DNA of 64,000 nucleotides from positions 2,294,001-2,358,000 of the forward strand of contig JALJCS010000051.1 in the NCBI GenBank assembly GCA_023055355.1, written 5' to 3'. A model generated the notes under the pieces. It was not told the DNA's origin. It did no database searches and saw only the letters and a list, made by a program, of their open reading frames with translations. Source of the DNA: Agelaius tricolor. Taxonomy: Eukaryota; Chordata; Aves; Passeriformes; Icteridae. A program made the translations under genes and the position numbers. Positions 11,694-25,500 of the stretch are shown piece by piece (position 1 is the first letter of the stretch; every line of letters starts with the position of its first letter).

Positions 11694-13173
11694 AGCAGAT
11701 CTCTGTCACAAAGTCCTGGAAAGACAACAGGTCTACCCCGATTCCAGCGGGACACCAGGTCTACCCCGGATTCTCTGTGACACCAGGTCTAGCTCTCTCC
11801 CGTGGGACATCAGGTCGTCCTCGCCCTGGCCGGACAACAGGTCTACCCCGGCCCTGGCCAGGACAACAGGTCTACCCTGGCTTCGCTGGGACATCAGGTC
11901 TACCCCAGCTCCGTCCAGAGACAACAGGTCTACCCAGCTCTGTAGGGACATCAGGTCTACCCCAGCTCCGTCCGGGGACAACAGGTCTACCCAGCTCTGT
12001 AGGGACAACTGGTCTACCTCAGCTCAATAGGGGCAACAGGTCTACCCTTGTTCCGTAGGGCTAGCAGATCTCTGCCACAAAGTCCTGGGGAGACAACAGG
12101 TCTACCGCGTTTTCATCTGGACAACAGGTCTACCCCGGCTTCTCAGGGAGGCCAGGTCTACCTCGCTCCAGCGGAACATCAGGTCGTCCTCGCCCTGGCG
12201 GGACAACAGGGCTTCCCCGACCCTGGCCAGGGACAACAGGTCTACCCTGGCTTCGCTGGGACATCAGGTCTACCCCAGCTCCGTCCGGAGACAACAGGTC
12301 TACCCCGGCCCTGGGCAGGACAACAGGTGTACCCTGGCTTCACTGGGACATCAGGTCTACCCGAGCTCCGGCCAGGGACAACAGGTCTACCCAGCTCTGT
12401 AGGGACATCAGGTCTACCCGAGCTCCGTCCGGGGACAACAAGTCTACCCAGCTCTGTAGGGACATCTGGTCTACCCCAGCTCCGGCCAGGGACAACAGGT
12501 CTACCCAGCTCTGTAGGGACATCAGGTCTACCCCAGCTTCAGCCAGGGACAACAGGTCTACCCTGCTCTGTAGGGACAACTGGTCTACCTCAGCTCAATA
12601 GGGGCAACAGGTCTACCCTTGTTCCGTAGGGCTAGCAGATCTCTGTCACAAAGTCCTGGGAACACAACAGGTCTACCCCGATTCCAGCGGGACACCAGGT
12701 CTACCCCGGATTCTCTGTGACACCAGGTCTAGCTCTCTCCCGTGGGACATCAGGTCGTCCTCGCCCTGGCCGGACAACAGGTCTACCCCGGCCCTGGCCA
12801 GGACAACAGGTCGACCCTGGCTTCGCTGGGACATCAGGTCTACCCCAGCTGCGTCCAGGGACAAGAGGTCTACCCAGCTCTGTAGGGACATCAGGTCTAC
12901 CCCAGCTCCAGCCAGGGACAACATGTCTACCCTGCTCTGTAGGGACATCGGGTCTACCCGAGCTCCGGCCAGGGACAAATGGTCTACCCTGCTCTGTAGG
13001 GATATCAGGTCTACCCCAGCTCCGTCCGGGGACAACAGGTCTACCCAGCTCTGTGGGGACATCAGGTCTACCCCAGCTCCGTCCGGGGACAACAGGTCTA
13101 CCCTGCTCTGTAGGGACAACTGGTCTACCTCAACTCAATAGGGGCAACAGGTCTACCCTTGTTCCGTAGGGCT
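11694..13173. repeat. Partial third P super-unit (blocks 369, 571, 540)
   Basis: Anchors 11694, 12063 and 12634 continue the 4,667-bp register, but with private changes: gggaggccagg and acagggcttcc in the second block, caggtgtaccctgg near 12327, and gggaacacaac after the third anchor. The same changes recur at 61001-62480 (offset 49,307), so this partial unit and its flank are older than the difference in P super-unit number between the arms. One change, agcttcagccagg near 12536, is private to this copy. Confidence 0.85.
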
Positions 13174-13543
13174 AGCAGATCTCTGTCACAAAGTCCTGGG
13201 GAGACAACAGGTCTACCCCGAATCCAGCGGGACACCAGGTCTACCCCGGATTCTCTGTGACAGCAGGTCTAACTCGCTCCCGTGGGACATCAGGTCGTCC
13301 TCGCCCTGGCCGGACAACAGGTCTACCCCGGCCCTGGCCAGGGACAACATGTCTACCCTGGCTTCGCTGGGACATCAGGTCTACCCCAGCACTGTCCGGG
13401 GACAACAGGTCTACCCAGCTCTGTAGGGACATCAGGTCTACCCCAGCTCCAGCCAGGGACAACAGGTCTACCCTGCTCTGTAGGGACAACTGGTCTACCT
13501 CAGCTCAATAGGGGCAACAGGTCTACCCTTGTTCCGTAGGGCT
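13174..13543. repeat. Chimeric block: agcaggtctaactcgc head with acaacatgtctacc body
   Basis: The head is that of blocks such as 625 and 3840; after the ggccctggccaggg monomer it changes to the body of the 4209 class, with acaacatgtctaccctggc and agcactgtccgggg. The right arm has the same chimera at 62481, with one base deleted. Confidence 0.75.
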
Positions 13544-14646
13544 AGCAGATCTCTGTCACAAAGTCCTGGAAAGACAACAGGTCTACCCCGATTCCAGCGG
13601 GACACCAGGTCTACCCCGGCTTCTCTGGGAGACCAGGTCTACGTCGCCCCAGCGACACATCAGGTCGTCCCTGCCCTGGCGGGACAACAGGTCTACCCCG
13701 GCCCTGGCCAGGACAACAGGTCTACCCAGGCTTCGCTGGGACATCAGGTCTACCCCAGCACTGTCCGGGGACAACAGGTCTACCCAGCTATGTAGGGACA
13801 TCAGGTCTACCCCAGCTCCAGCCAGGGACAACAGGTCTACCCAGCTCTGTTGGGACATCAGGTCTACCCCAGCTCCGTCCGGGGACAACAGGTCTACCCA
13901 GCTCTGTAGGGACATCAGGTCTACCCCAGCTCCGTCCGGGGACAACAGGTCTACCCTGCTCTGTAGGGACAACTGGTCTACCTCAACTCAATAGGGGCAA
14001 CAGGTCTACCCTTGTTCCGTAGGGCTAGCAGATCTCTGTCACAAAGTCCTGGGGAGACAACAGGTCTACCCCGATTCCAGCGGGACACCAGGTCTACCCC
14101 GGCTTCTCTGGGAGACCAGGTCTACCTCGCCCCAGCGGGACATCAGGTCGTCCCTGCCCTGGCGGGACAACAGGTCTACCCCGGCCCTGGCCAGGACAAC
14201 AGGTCTACCCAGGCTTCGCTGGGACATCAGGTCTACCCCAGCACTGTCCGGGGACAACAGGTCTACCCAGCTCTGTAGGGACATCAGGTCTACCCCAGCT
14301 CCAGCCAGGGACAACAGGTCTACCCAGCTCTGTAGGGACATCAGGTCTACCTCAGCTCAATAGGGGCAACAGGTCTACCCTTGTTCCGTAGGGCTAGCAG
14401 ATCTCTGTCACAAAGTCCTGGAAAGACAACAGGTCTACCCCGATTCCAGCGGGACTCCAGGTCTACCCCGGCTTCTCAGGGAGACCAGGTCTACCTCGCC
14501 CCAGCGGGACATCAGGTCGTCCCTGCCCTGGCGGGACAACAGGTCTACCCCGGCCCTGGCCAGGACAACAGGTCTACCCAGGCTTCGCTGGGACATCAGG
14601 TCTACCCCAGCTGCGTCCAGGGACAAGAGGTCTACCCAGCTCTGTA

Positions 14647-14817
14647 GGGACATCAGGTCTACCCCAGCTCCGTCCGGGGACAACAGGTCTACCCAGCTCT
14701 GTAGGGACATCAGGTCTACCCCAGCTCCGTCCGGGGACAACAGGTCTACCCAGCTCTGTAGGGACATCAGGTCTACCCCAGCTCCGTCCGGGGACAACAG
14801 GTCTACCCTGCTCTGTA
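14647..14817. repeat. Reference tract of three consecutive 57-bp dimers
   Basis: Units start at 14647, 14704 and 14761, each with gggacatcaggtctacccc followed by a second monomer with gacaacaggtctaccc. The three are the same except that the last has ccctgctctgta where the others have cccagctctgta; that change marks the final dimer of many blocks. Read as codons the dimer gives GTSGLPQLRPGTTGLPSSV with no stop. Composition of one dimer by hand count is G15 C20 A12 T10. This tract is the clearest example of the unit whose copy number sets block length. Confidence 0.93.
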
Positions 14818-15730
14818 GGGACAACTGGTCTACCTCATCTCAATAGGGACAACAGGTCTACCCTTATATCGTAGGGCTAGCAGATCTCTGTCACAAAGTC
14901 CTGGGGAGACAACAGGTCTACCCCGATTCCAGCGGGACACCAGGTCTACCCCAGCTTCTCTGGGAGACCAGGTCTACGTCGCCCCAGCGACACATCAGGT
15001 CGTCCCTGCCCTGGCGGGACAACAGGTCTACCCCGGCCCTGGCCAGGACAACAGGTCTACCCAGGCTTCGCTGGGACATCAGGTCTACCCCAGCACTGTC
15101 CGGGGACAACAGGTCTACCCAGCTCTGTAGGGACATCAGGTCTACCTCAGCTCAATAGGGGCAACAGGTCTACCCTTGTTCCCTAGGGCTAGCAGATCTC
15201 TGTCACAAAGTCCTGGAAAGACAACAGGTCTACCCCGATTCCAGCGGGACACCAAGTCTACCCCGGATTCTCTGTGACACCAGGTCTAGCTCTCTCCCGT
15301 GGGACATAAGGTCGTCCTCGCCCTGGCCGGACAACAGGTCTACCGCGGCCCTGGCCAGGACAACAGGTCGACCCTGGCTTCGCTGGGACATCAGGTCTAC
15401 CCCAGCTGCGTCCAGGAACAAGAGGTCTACCCAGCTCTGTAGGGACATCAGGTCTACCCCAGCTCCGGCCAGGGACAACAGGTCTACCCTGCTCTGTAGG
15501 GACATCGGGTCTACCCGAGTTCCGGCCAGGGACAAAATGTCTACCCTGCTCTGTAGGGACATCAGGTCTACCCCAGCTCCGTCCGGGGACAACAGGTCTA
15601 CCCAGCTCTGTAGGGACATCAGGTCTACCCCAGCTCCGGCCCGGGACAACAGGTCTACCCTGCTCTGTAGGGACAACTGGTCTACCTCAGCTCAATAGGG
15701 GCAACAGGTCTACCCTTGTTCCGTAGGGCT

Positions 15731-18700
15731 AGCAGATCTCTGCCACAAAGTCCTGGAAAGACAACAGGTCTACCCCGATTCCAGCGGGACACCAGGTCTA
15801 CCCCGGATTCTCTGTGACACCAGGTCTACCTCGCTCCAGCGGAACATCAGGTGGTCCTCGCCCTGGCGGGACAACAGGTCTTCCCCGACCCTGGCCAGGG
15901 ACAACATGTCTACCCTGGCTTCGCTGGGACATCAGGTCTACCCCAGCTCCGTCCGGAGACAACAGGTCTACCCCGGCCCTGGGCAGGACAACAGGTCTAC
16001 CCACGCTTCACTGGGACATCAGGTCTACCCGAGCTCCGGCCAGGGACAACATGTCTACCCTGCTCTGTAGGGAGATCAGGTCTTCCCCAGCTCCGTCCGG
16101 GGACAACAGGTCTACCCAGCTCTGTAGGGACAACTGGTCTACCTCAACTCAATAGGGGCAACAGGTCTACCCTTATATCGTAGGGCTAGCAGATCTCTGT
16201 CACAAAGTCCTGGGGAGACAACAGGTCTACCCCGATTCCAGCGGGACACCAGGTCTACCCCGGCTTCTCTGGGAGACCAGGTCTACCTCGCCCCAGCGGG
16301 ACATCAGGTCGTCCCTGCCCTGGCGGGACAACAGGTCTACCCCGGCCCTGGCCAGGACAAGAGGTCTACCCAGGCTTCGCTGGGACATCAGGTCTACCCC
16401 AGCACTGTCCGGGGACAACAGGTCTACCCAGCTCTGTAGGGACATCAGGTCTACCCCAGCTCCAGCCAGGGACAACAGGTCTACCCTGCTCTGTAGGGAC
16501 AACTGGTCTACCTCAGCTCAATAGGGGCAACAGGTCTACCCTTGTTCCGTAGGGCTAGCAGATCTCTGTCACAAAGTCCTGGAAAGACAACAGGTCTACC
16601 CCGATTCCAGCGGGACACCAGGTCTACCCCGGATTCTCTGTGACACCAGGTCTAGCTCTCTCCCGTGAGACATCAGGTCGTCCTCGCCCTGGCCGGACAA
16701 CAGGTCTACCCCGGCCCTGGCCAGGACAACAGGTCGACCCTGGCTTCGCTGGGACATCAGGTGTACCCCAGCTGCGTCCAGGGACAAGAGGTCTACCCAG
16801 CTCTGTAGGGACATCAGGTCTACCCCAGCTCCGTCCGGGGACAACAGGTCTACCCTGCTCTGTAGGGACAACTGGTCTACCTCAACTCAATAGGGGCAAC
16901 AGGTCTACCCTTGTTCCGTAGGGCTAGCAGATCTCTGTCACAAAGTCCTGGGGAGACAACAGGTCTACCCCGAATCCAGCGGGACACCAGGTCTACCCCG
17001 GATTCTCTGTGACAGCAGGTCTAACTCGCTCCCGTGGGACATCAGGTCGTCGTCGCCCTGGCCGGACAACAGGTCTACCCCGGCCCTGGCCAGGACAACA
17101 GGTCTACCCAGGCTTCGCTGGGACATCAGGTCTACCCCAGCTCCGTCCAGAGACAACAGGTCTACCCAGCTCTGTAGGGACATCAGGTCTACCCCACCTC
17201 CATCCGGGGACAACAGGTCTACCCAGCTCTGTAGGGACATCAGGTCTACCTCAGCTCAATAGGGGCAACAGGTCTACCCTTGTTCCGTAGGGCAAGCAGA
17301 TCTCTGTCACCAAGTCCTGGGGAGACAACAGGTCTACCGCGTTTTCAGCTAGACACCAGGTCTACCCCGGCTTCTCAGGGAGACCAGGTCTACCTCGCTC
17401 CAGCGGAACATCAGGTTGTCCTCGCCCTGGCGAGACAACAGGTCTTCCCCGACCCTGGCCAGGGACAACAGGTCTACCCTGGCTTCGCTGGGACATCAGG
17501 TCTACCCCAGCTCCGTCCGGAGACAACAGGTCTACCCCGGCCCTGGGCAGGACAACAGGTCTACCCACGCTTCACTGGGACATCAGGTCTACCCGAGCTC
17601 CGGCCAGGGACAACAGGTCTACCCTGCTCTGTAGGGAGATCAGGTCTTCCCCAGCTCCGTCCGGGGACAACAGGTCTACCCAGCTCTGTAGGGACAACTG
17701 GTCTACCTCAACTCAATAGGGGCAACAGGTCTACCCTTATATCGTAGGGCTAGCAGATCTCTGTCACAAAGTCCTGGGGAGACAACAGGTCTACCCCGAT
17801 TCCAGCGGGACACCAGGTCTACCCCGGCTTCTCTGGGAGACCAGGTCTACCTCGCCCCAGCGGGACATCAGGTCGTCCCTGCCCTGGCCGGACAACAGGT
17901 CCACCCCGGCCCTGGCCAGGACAACAGGTCTACCCAGGCTTCGCTGGGACATCAGGTCTACCCCAGCACTGTCCGGGGACAACAGGTCTACCCAGCTCTG
18001 TAGGGACATCAGGTCTACCCCAGCTCCAGCCAGGGACAACAGGTCTACCCAGCTCTGTAGGGACATCAGGTCTACCTCAGCTCAATAGGGGCAACAGGTC
18101 TACCCTTGTTCCGTAGGGCTAGCAGATCTCTGTCACAAAGTCCTGGAAAGACAACAGGTCTCCCCCGATTCCAGCGGGACTCCAGGTCTACCCCGGCTTC
18201 TCTGGGAGACCAGGTCTACCTCGCCCCAGCGGGACATCAGGTCGTCCCTGCCCTGGCGGGACAACAGGTCTACCCCGGCCCTGGCCAGGACAACAGGTCT
18301 ACCCAGGCTTCGCTGGGACATCAGGTCTACCCCAGCTGCGTCCAGGGACAAGAGGTCTACCCAGCTCTGTAGGGACATCAGGTCTACCCCAGCTCCGGCC
18401 AGGGACAACAGGTCTACCCAGCTCTGTTGGGACATCAGGTCTACCCCAGCTCCGTCCGGGGACAACAGGTCTACCCAGCTCTGTAGGGACATCAGGTCTA
18501 CCCCAGCTCCGTCCGGGGACAACAGGTCTACCCTGCTCTGTAGGGACAACTGGTCTACCTCATCTCAATAGGGACAACAGGTCTACCCTTATATCGTAGG
18601 GCTAGCAGATCTCTGTCACAAAGTCCTGGGGAGACAACAGGTCTACCCCGATTCCAGCGGGACACCAGGTCTACCCCGGATTCTCTGGGAGACCAGGTCT

Positions 18701-21700
18701 ACCTCGCCCCAGCAGGACATCAGGTCGTCCCTGCCCTGGCGGGACAACAGGTCTACCCCGGCCCTGGCCAGGACAACAGGTCTACCCAGGCTTCGCTGGG
18801 ACATCAGGTCTACCCCAGCACTGTCCGGGGACAACAGGTCTACCCAGCTCTGTAGGGACATCAGGTCTACCCCAGCTCCGGCCAGGGACAACAGGTCTAC
18901 CCAGCTCTGTAGGGACATCAGGTCTACCCCAGCTCCAGCCAGGGACAACAGGTCTACCCAGCTCTGTAGGGACATCAGGTCTACCTCAGCTCAATAGGGG
19001 CAACAGGTCTACCCTTGTTCCGTAGGGCTAGCAGATCTCTGTCACAAAGTCCTGGAAAGACAACAGGTCTACCCCGATTCCAGCGGGACTTCAGGTCTAC
19101 CCCGGCTTCTCTGGGAGACCAGGTCTACCTCGCCCCAGCGGGACATCAGGTCGTCCCTGCCCTGGCGGGACAACAGGTCTACCCCGGCCCTGGCCAGGAC
19201 AACAGGTCTACCCAGGCTTCGCTGGGACATCAGGTCTACCCCAGCACTGTCCGGGGACAACAGGTCTACCCAGCTCTGTAGGGACATCAGATCTACCTCA
19301 GCTCAATAGGGGCAACAGGTCTACCCTTGTTCCGTAGGGCTAGCAGATCTCTGTCACAAAGTCCTGGAAAGACAACAGGTCTACCCCGATTCCAGCGGGA
19401 CACCAGGTCTACCCCGGATTCTCTGTGACACCAGGTCTAGCTCTCTCCCGTGGGACATCAGGTCGTCCGCGCCCTGGCCGGACAACAGGTCTACCGCGGC
19501 CCTGGCCAGGACAACAGGTCGACCCTGGCTTCGCTGGGACATCAGGTCTACCCCAGCTGCGTCCAGGGACAAGAGGTCTACCCAGCTCTGTAGGGACATC
19601 AGGTCTACCCCAGCTCCGGCCAGGGACAACAGGTCTACCCTGCTCTGTAGGGACATCGGGTCTACCCGAGTTCCGGCCAGGGACAAAAGGTCTACCCTGC
19701 TCTGTAGGGACATCAGGTCTACCCCAGCTCCGTCCGGGGACAACAGGTCTACCCAGCTCTGTGGGGACATCAGGTCTACCCCAGCTCCGGCCAGGGACAA
19801 CAGGTCTACCCTGCTCTGTAGGGACAACTGGTCTACCTCAGCTCAATAGGGGCAACAGGTCTACCCTTGTTCCGTAGGGCTAGCAGATCTCTGTCACAAA
19901 GTCCTGGGGAGACAACAGGTCTACCGCGTTTTCAGCTAGACACCAGGTCTACCCCGGCTTCTCAGGGAGACCAGGTCTACCTCGCTCCAGCGGAACATCA
20001 GGTGGTCCTCGCCCTGGCGGGACAACAGGTCTTCCCCGACCCTGGCCAGGGACAACATGTCTACCCTGGCTTCGCTGGGACATCAGGTCTACCCCAGCTC
20101 CGTCCGGAGACAACAGGTCTACCCCGGCCCTGGGCAGGACAACAGGTCTACCCACGCTTCACTGGGACATCAGGTCTACCCGAGCTCCGGCCAGGGACAA
20201 CAGGTCTACCCTGCTCTGTAGGGAGATCAGGTCTTCCCCAGCTCCGTCCGGGGACAACAGGTCTACCCAGCTCTGTAGGGACAACTGGTCTACCTCAACT
20301 CAATAGGGGCAACAGGTCTACCCTTATATCGTAGGGCTAGCAGATCTCTGTCACAAAGTCCTGGGGAGACAACAGGTCTACCCCGATTCCAGCGGGACAC
20401 CAGGTCTACCCCGGCTTCTCTGGGAGACCAGGTCTACCTCGCCCCAGCGGGACATCAGGTCGTCCCTGCCCTGGCGGGACAACAGGTCTACCCCGGCCCT
20501 GGCCAGGACAACAGGTCTACCCAGGCTTCGCTGGGACATCAGGTCTACCCCAGCACTGTCCGGGGACAACAGGTCTACCCAGCTCTGTAGGGACATCAGG
20601 TCTACCCCAGCTCCGGCCAGGGACAACAGGTCTACCCAGCTCTGTAGGGACATCAGGTCTACCCCAGCTCCAGCCAGGGACAACAGGTCTACCCAGCTCT
20701 GTAGGGACATCAGGTCTACCTCAGCTCAATAGGGGCAACAGGTCTACCCTTGTTCCGTAGGGCTAGCAGATCTCTGTCACAAAGTCCTGGAAAGACAACA
20801 GGTCTACCCCGATTCCAGCGGGACTTCAGGTCTACCCCGGCTTCTCTGGGAGACCAGGTCTACCTCGCCCCAGCGGGACATCAGGTCGTCCCTGCCCTGG
20901 CGGGACAACAGGTCTACCCCGGCCCTGGCCAGGACAACAGGTCTACCCAGGCTTCGCTGGGACATCAGGTCTACCCCAGCACTGTCCGGGGACAACAGGT
21001 CTACCCAGCTCTGTAGGGACATCAGATCTACCTCAGCTCAATAGGGGCAACAGGTCTACCCTTGTTCCGTAGGGCTAGCAGATCTCTGTCACAAAGTCCT
21101 GGAAAGACAACAGGTCTACCCCGATTCCAGCGGGACACCAGGTCTACCCCGGATTCTCTGTGACACCAGGTCTAGCTCTCTCCCGTGGGACATCAGGTCG
21201 TCCGCGCCCTGGCCGGACAACAGGTCTACCGCGGCCCTGGCCAGGACAACAGGTCGACCCTGGCTTCGCTGGGACATCAGGTCTACCCCAGCTGCGTCCA
21301 GGGACAAGAGGTCTACCCAGCTCTGTAGGGACATCAGGTCTACCCCAGCTCCGGCCAGGGACAACAGGTCTACCCTGCTCTGTAGGGACATCGGGTCTAC
21401 CCGAGTTCCGGCCAGGGACAAAAGGTCTACCCTGCTCTGTAGGGACATCAGGTCTACCCCAGCTCCGTCCGGGGACAACAGGTCTACCCAGCTCTGTGGG
21501 GACATCAGGTCTACCCCAGCTCCGTCCGGGGACAACAGGTCTACCCTGCTCTGTAGGGACAACTGGTCTACCTCAACTCAATAGGGGCAACAGGTCTACC
21601 CTTGTTCCGTAGGGCTAGCAGATCTCTGTCACAAAGTCCTGGGGAGACAACAGGTCTACCCCGATTCCAGCGGGACACCAGGTCTACCCCGGATTCTCTG

Positions 21701-22555
21701 TGACACCAGGTCTAGCTCTCTCCCGTGGGACATCAGGTCGTCCTCGCCCTGGCCGGACAACAGGTCTACCCCGGCCCTGGCCAGGACAACAGGTCGACCC
21801 TGGCTTCGCTGGGACATCAGGTCTACCCCAGCTGCGTCCAGGGACAAGAGGTCTACCCAGCTCTGTAGGGACATCAGGTCTACCCCAGCTCCGTCCGGGG
21901 ACAACAGGTCTACCCAGCTCTGTAGGGACAACTGGTCTACCTCAGCTCAATAGGGGCAACAGGTCTACCCTTGTTCCGTAGGGCTAGCAGATCTCTGCCA
22001 CAAAGTCCTGGGGAGACAACAGGTCTACCGCGTTTTCATCTGGACACCAGGTCAACCCGGCTTCTCAGGGAGACCAGGTCTACCTCGCTCCAGCGGAACA
22101 TCAGGTCGTCCTCGCCCTGGCGGGACAACAGGTCTTCCCCGACCCTGGCCAGGGACAACAGGTCTACCCGGGCTTCGCTGGGACATCAGGTCTACCCCAG
22201 CTCCGTCCGGAGACAACAGGTCTACCCCGGCCCTGGGCAGGACAACAGGTCTACCCTGGCTTCACTGGGACATCAGGTCTACCCGAGCTCCGGCCAGGGA
22301 CAACAGGTCTACCCAGCTCTGTAGGGACATCAGGTCTACCCGAGCTCCGTCCGGGGACAACAAGTCTACCCAGCTCTGTAGGGACATCTGGTCTACCCCA
22401 GCTCCGGCCAGGGACAACAGGTCTACCCAGCTCTGTAGGGACATCAGGTCTACCCCAGCTCCGGCCAGGGACAACAGGTCTACCCTGCTCTGTAGGGACA
22501 ACTGGTCTACCTCAGCTCAATAGGGGCAACAGGTCTACCCTTGTTCCGTAGGGCT
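15731..22555. repeat. M-type super-unit M1 (6,825 bp)
   Basis: Sixteen blocks: 457, 369, 369, 369, 457, 369, 483, 426, 312, 540, 457, 426, 312, 540, 369, 570. Anchors 15731, 16188, 16557, 16926, 17295, 17752, 18121, 18604, 19030, 19342, 19882, 20339, 20765, 21077, 21617, 21986. Inside it, the run 426-312-540 occurs twice, at 18604 and 20339 (offset 1,735), an internal duplication. The last block holds the one-base-deleted form tcaacccgg at 22052. M2 follows with the same order minus one 426-bp block. Confidence 0.88.
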
Positions 22556-25500
22556 AGCAGATCTCTGTCACAAAGTCCTGGGGAGACAACAGGTCTACCC
22601 CGATTCCAGCGGGACACCAGGTCTACCCCGGCTTCTCAGGGAGACCAGGTCTACCTCGCTCCAGCGGAACATCAGGTGGTCCTCGCCCTGGCGGGACAAC
22701 AGGTCTTCCCCGACCCTGGCCAGGGACAACATGTCTACCCTGGCTTCGCTGGGACATCAGGTCTACCCCAGCTCCGTCCGGAGACAACAGGTCTACCCCG
22801 GCCCTGGGCAGGACAACAGGTCTACCCACGCTTCACTGGGACATCAGGTCTACCCGAGCTCCGGCCAGGGACAACATGTCTACCCTGCTCTGTAGGGAGA
22901 TCAGGTCTTCCCCAGCTCCGTCCGGGGACAACAGGTCTACCCAGCTCTGTAGGGACAACTGGTCTACCTCAACTCAATAGGGGCAACAGGTCTACCCTTA
23001 TATCGTAGGGCTAGCAGATCTCTGTCACAAAGTCCTGGGGAGACAACAGGTCTACCCCGATTCCAGCGGGACACCAGGTCTACCCCGGCTTCTCTGGGAG
23101 ACCAGGTCTACCTCGCCCCAGCGGGACATCAGGTCGTCCCTGCCCTGGCGGGACAACAGGTCTACCCCGGCCCTGGCCAGGACAAGAGGTCTACCCAGGC
23201 TTCGCTGGGACATCAGGTCTACCCCAGCACTGTCCGGGGACAACAGGTCTACCCAGCTCTGTAGGGACATCAGGTCTACCCCAGCTCCAGCCAGGGACAA
23301 CAGGTCTACCCTGCTCTGTAGGGACAACTGGTCTACCTCAGCTCAATAGGGGCAACAGGTCTACCCTTGTTCCGTAGGGCTAGCAGATCTCTGTCACAAA
23401 GTCCTGGAAAGACAACAGGTCTACCCCGATTCCAGCGGGACACCAGGTCTACCCCGGATTCTCTGTGACACCAGGTCTAGCTCTCTCCCGTGAGACATCA
23501 GGTCGTCCTCGCCCTGGCCGGACAACAGGTCTACCCCGGCCCTGGCCAGGACAACAGGTCGACCCTGGCTTCGCTGGGACATCAGGTGTACCCCAGCTGC
23601 GTCCAGGGACAAGAGGTCTACCCAGCTCTGTAGGGACATCAGGTCTACCCCAGCTCCGTCCGGGGACAACAGGTCTACCCTGCTCTGTAGGGACAACTGG
23701 TCTACCTCAACTCAATAGGGGCAACAGGTCTACCCTTGTTCCGTAGGGCTAGCAGATCTCTGTCACAAAGTCCTGGGGAGACAACAGGTCTACCCCGAAT
23801 CCAGCGGGACACCAGGTCTACCCCGGATTCTCTGTGACAGCAGGTCTAACTCGCTCCCGTGGGACATCAGGTCGTCCTCGCCCTGGCCGGACAACAGGTC
23901 TACCCCGGCCCTGGCCAGGACAACAGGTCTACCCAGGCTTCGCTGGGACATCAGGTCTACCCCAGCTCCGTCCAGAGACAACAGGTCTACCCAGCTCTGT
24001 AGGGACATCAGGTCTACCCCACCTCCATCCGGGGACAACAGGTCTACCCAGCTCTGTAGGGACATCAGGTCTACCTCAGCTCAATAGGGGCAACAGGTCT
24101 ACCCTTGTTCCGTAGGGCAAGCAGATCTCTGTCACCAAGTCCTGGGGAGACAACAGGTCTACCGCGTTTTCAGCTAGACACCAGGTCTACCCCGGCTTCT
24201 CAGGGAGACCAGGTCTACCTCGCTCCAGCGGAACATCAGGTGGTCCTCGCCCTGGCGGGACAACAGGTCTTCCCCGACCCTGGCCAGGGACAACAGGTCT
24301 ACCCTGGCTTCGCTGGGACATCAGGTCTACCCCAGCTCCGTCCGGAGACAACAGGTCTACCCCGGCCCTGGGCAGGACAACAGGTCTACCCACGCTTCAC
24401 TGGGACATCAGGTCTACCCGAGCTCCGGCCAGGGACAACAGGTCTACCCTGCTCTGTAGGGAGATCAGGTCTTCCCCAGCTCCGTCCGGGGACAACAGGT
24501 CTACCCAGCTCTGTAGGGACAACTGGTCTACCTCAACTCAATAGGGGCAACAGGTCTACCCTTATATCGTAGGGCTAGAAGATCTCTGTCACAAAGTCCT
24601 GGGGAGACAACAGGTCTACCCCGATTCCAGCGGGACACCAGGTCTACCCCGGCTTCTCTGGGAGACCAGGTCTACCTCGCCCCAGCGGGACATCAGGTCG
24701 TCCCTGCCCTGGCCGGACAACAGGTCTACCCCGGCCCTGGCCAGGACAACAGGTCTACCCAGGCTTCGCTGGGACATCAGGTCTACCCCAGCACTGTCCG
24801 GGGACAACAGGTCTGCCCAGCTCTGTAGGGACATCAGGTCTACCCCAGCTCCAGCCAGGGACAACAGGTCTACCCAGCTCTGTAGGGACATCAGGTCTAC
24901 CTCAGCTCAATAGGGGCAACAGGTCTACCCTTGTTCCGTAGGGCTAGCAGATCTCTGTCACAAAGTCCTGGAAAGACAACAGGTCTCCCCCGATTCCAGC
25001 GGGACTCCAGGTCTACCCCGGCTTCTCTGGGAGACCAGGTCTACCTCGCCCCAGCGGGACATCAGGTCGTCCCTGCCCTGGCGGGACAACAGGTCTACCC
25101 CGGCCCTGGCCAGGACAACAGGTCTACCCAGGCTTCGCTGGGACATCAGGTCTACCCCAGCTGCGTCCAGGGACAAGAGGTCTACCCAGCTCTGTAGGGA
25201 CATCAGGTCTACCCCAGCTCCGGCCAGGGACAACAGGTCTACCCAGCTCTGTTGGGACATCAGGTCTACCCCAGCTCCGTCCGGGGACAACAGGTCTACC
25301 CAGCTCTGTAGGGACATCAGGTCTACCCCAGCTCCGTCCGGGGACAACAGGTCTACCCTGCTCTGTAGGGACAACTGGTCTACCTCATCTCAATAGGGAC
25401 AACAGGTCTACCCTTATATCGTAGGGCTAGCAGATCTCTGTCACAAAGTCCTGGGGAGACAACAGGTCTACCCCGATTCCAGCGGGACACCAGGTCTACC

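Larger units (their letters stand above)
13174..15730. repeat. P-to-M transition: blocks 370, 483, 369, 483, 312, 540
   Basis: Anchors 13174, 13544, 14027, 14396, 14879 and 15191. The first block is chimeric: an agcaggtctaactcgc head joined to a body with gggacaacatgtctacc. The third and fourth are close to M-type blocks. The tail before 14879 is the first ttatatcgtag tail in the window, a form confined to about 14.8-49.7 kb. The tail before 15191 reads ttccctagg, seen again only before 25741. The segment to 14751 is also present at the right edge of the window. Confidence 0.82.

Noticed and set aside
16165..16175. TATA-box-like ttatatcg in some tails as a promoter
   Set aside because: It is a tail variant confined to the M zone, with no transcript or start-site evidence and no gene downstream.
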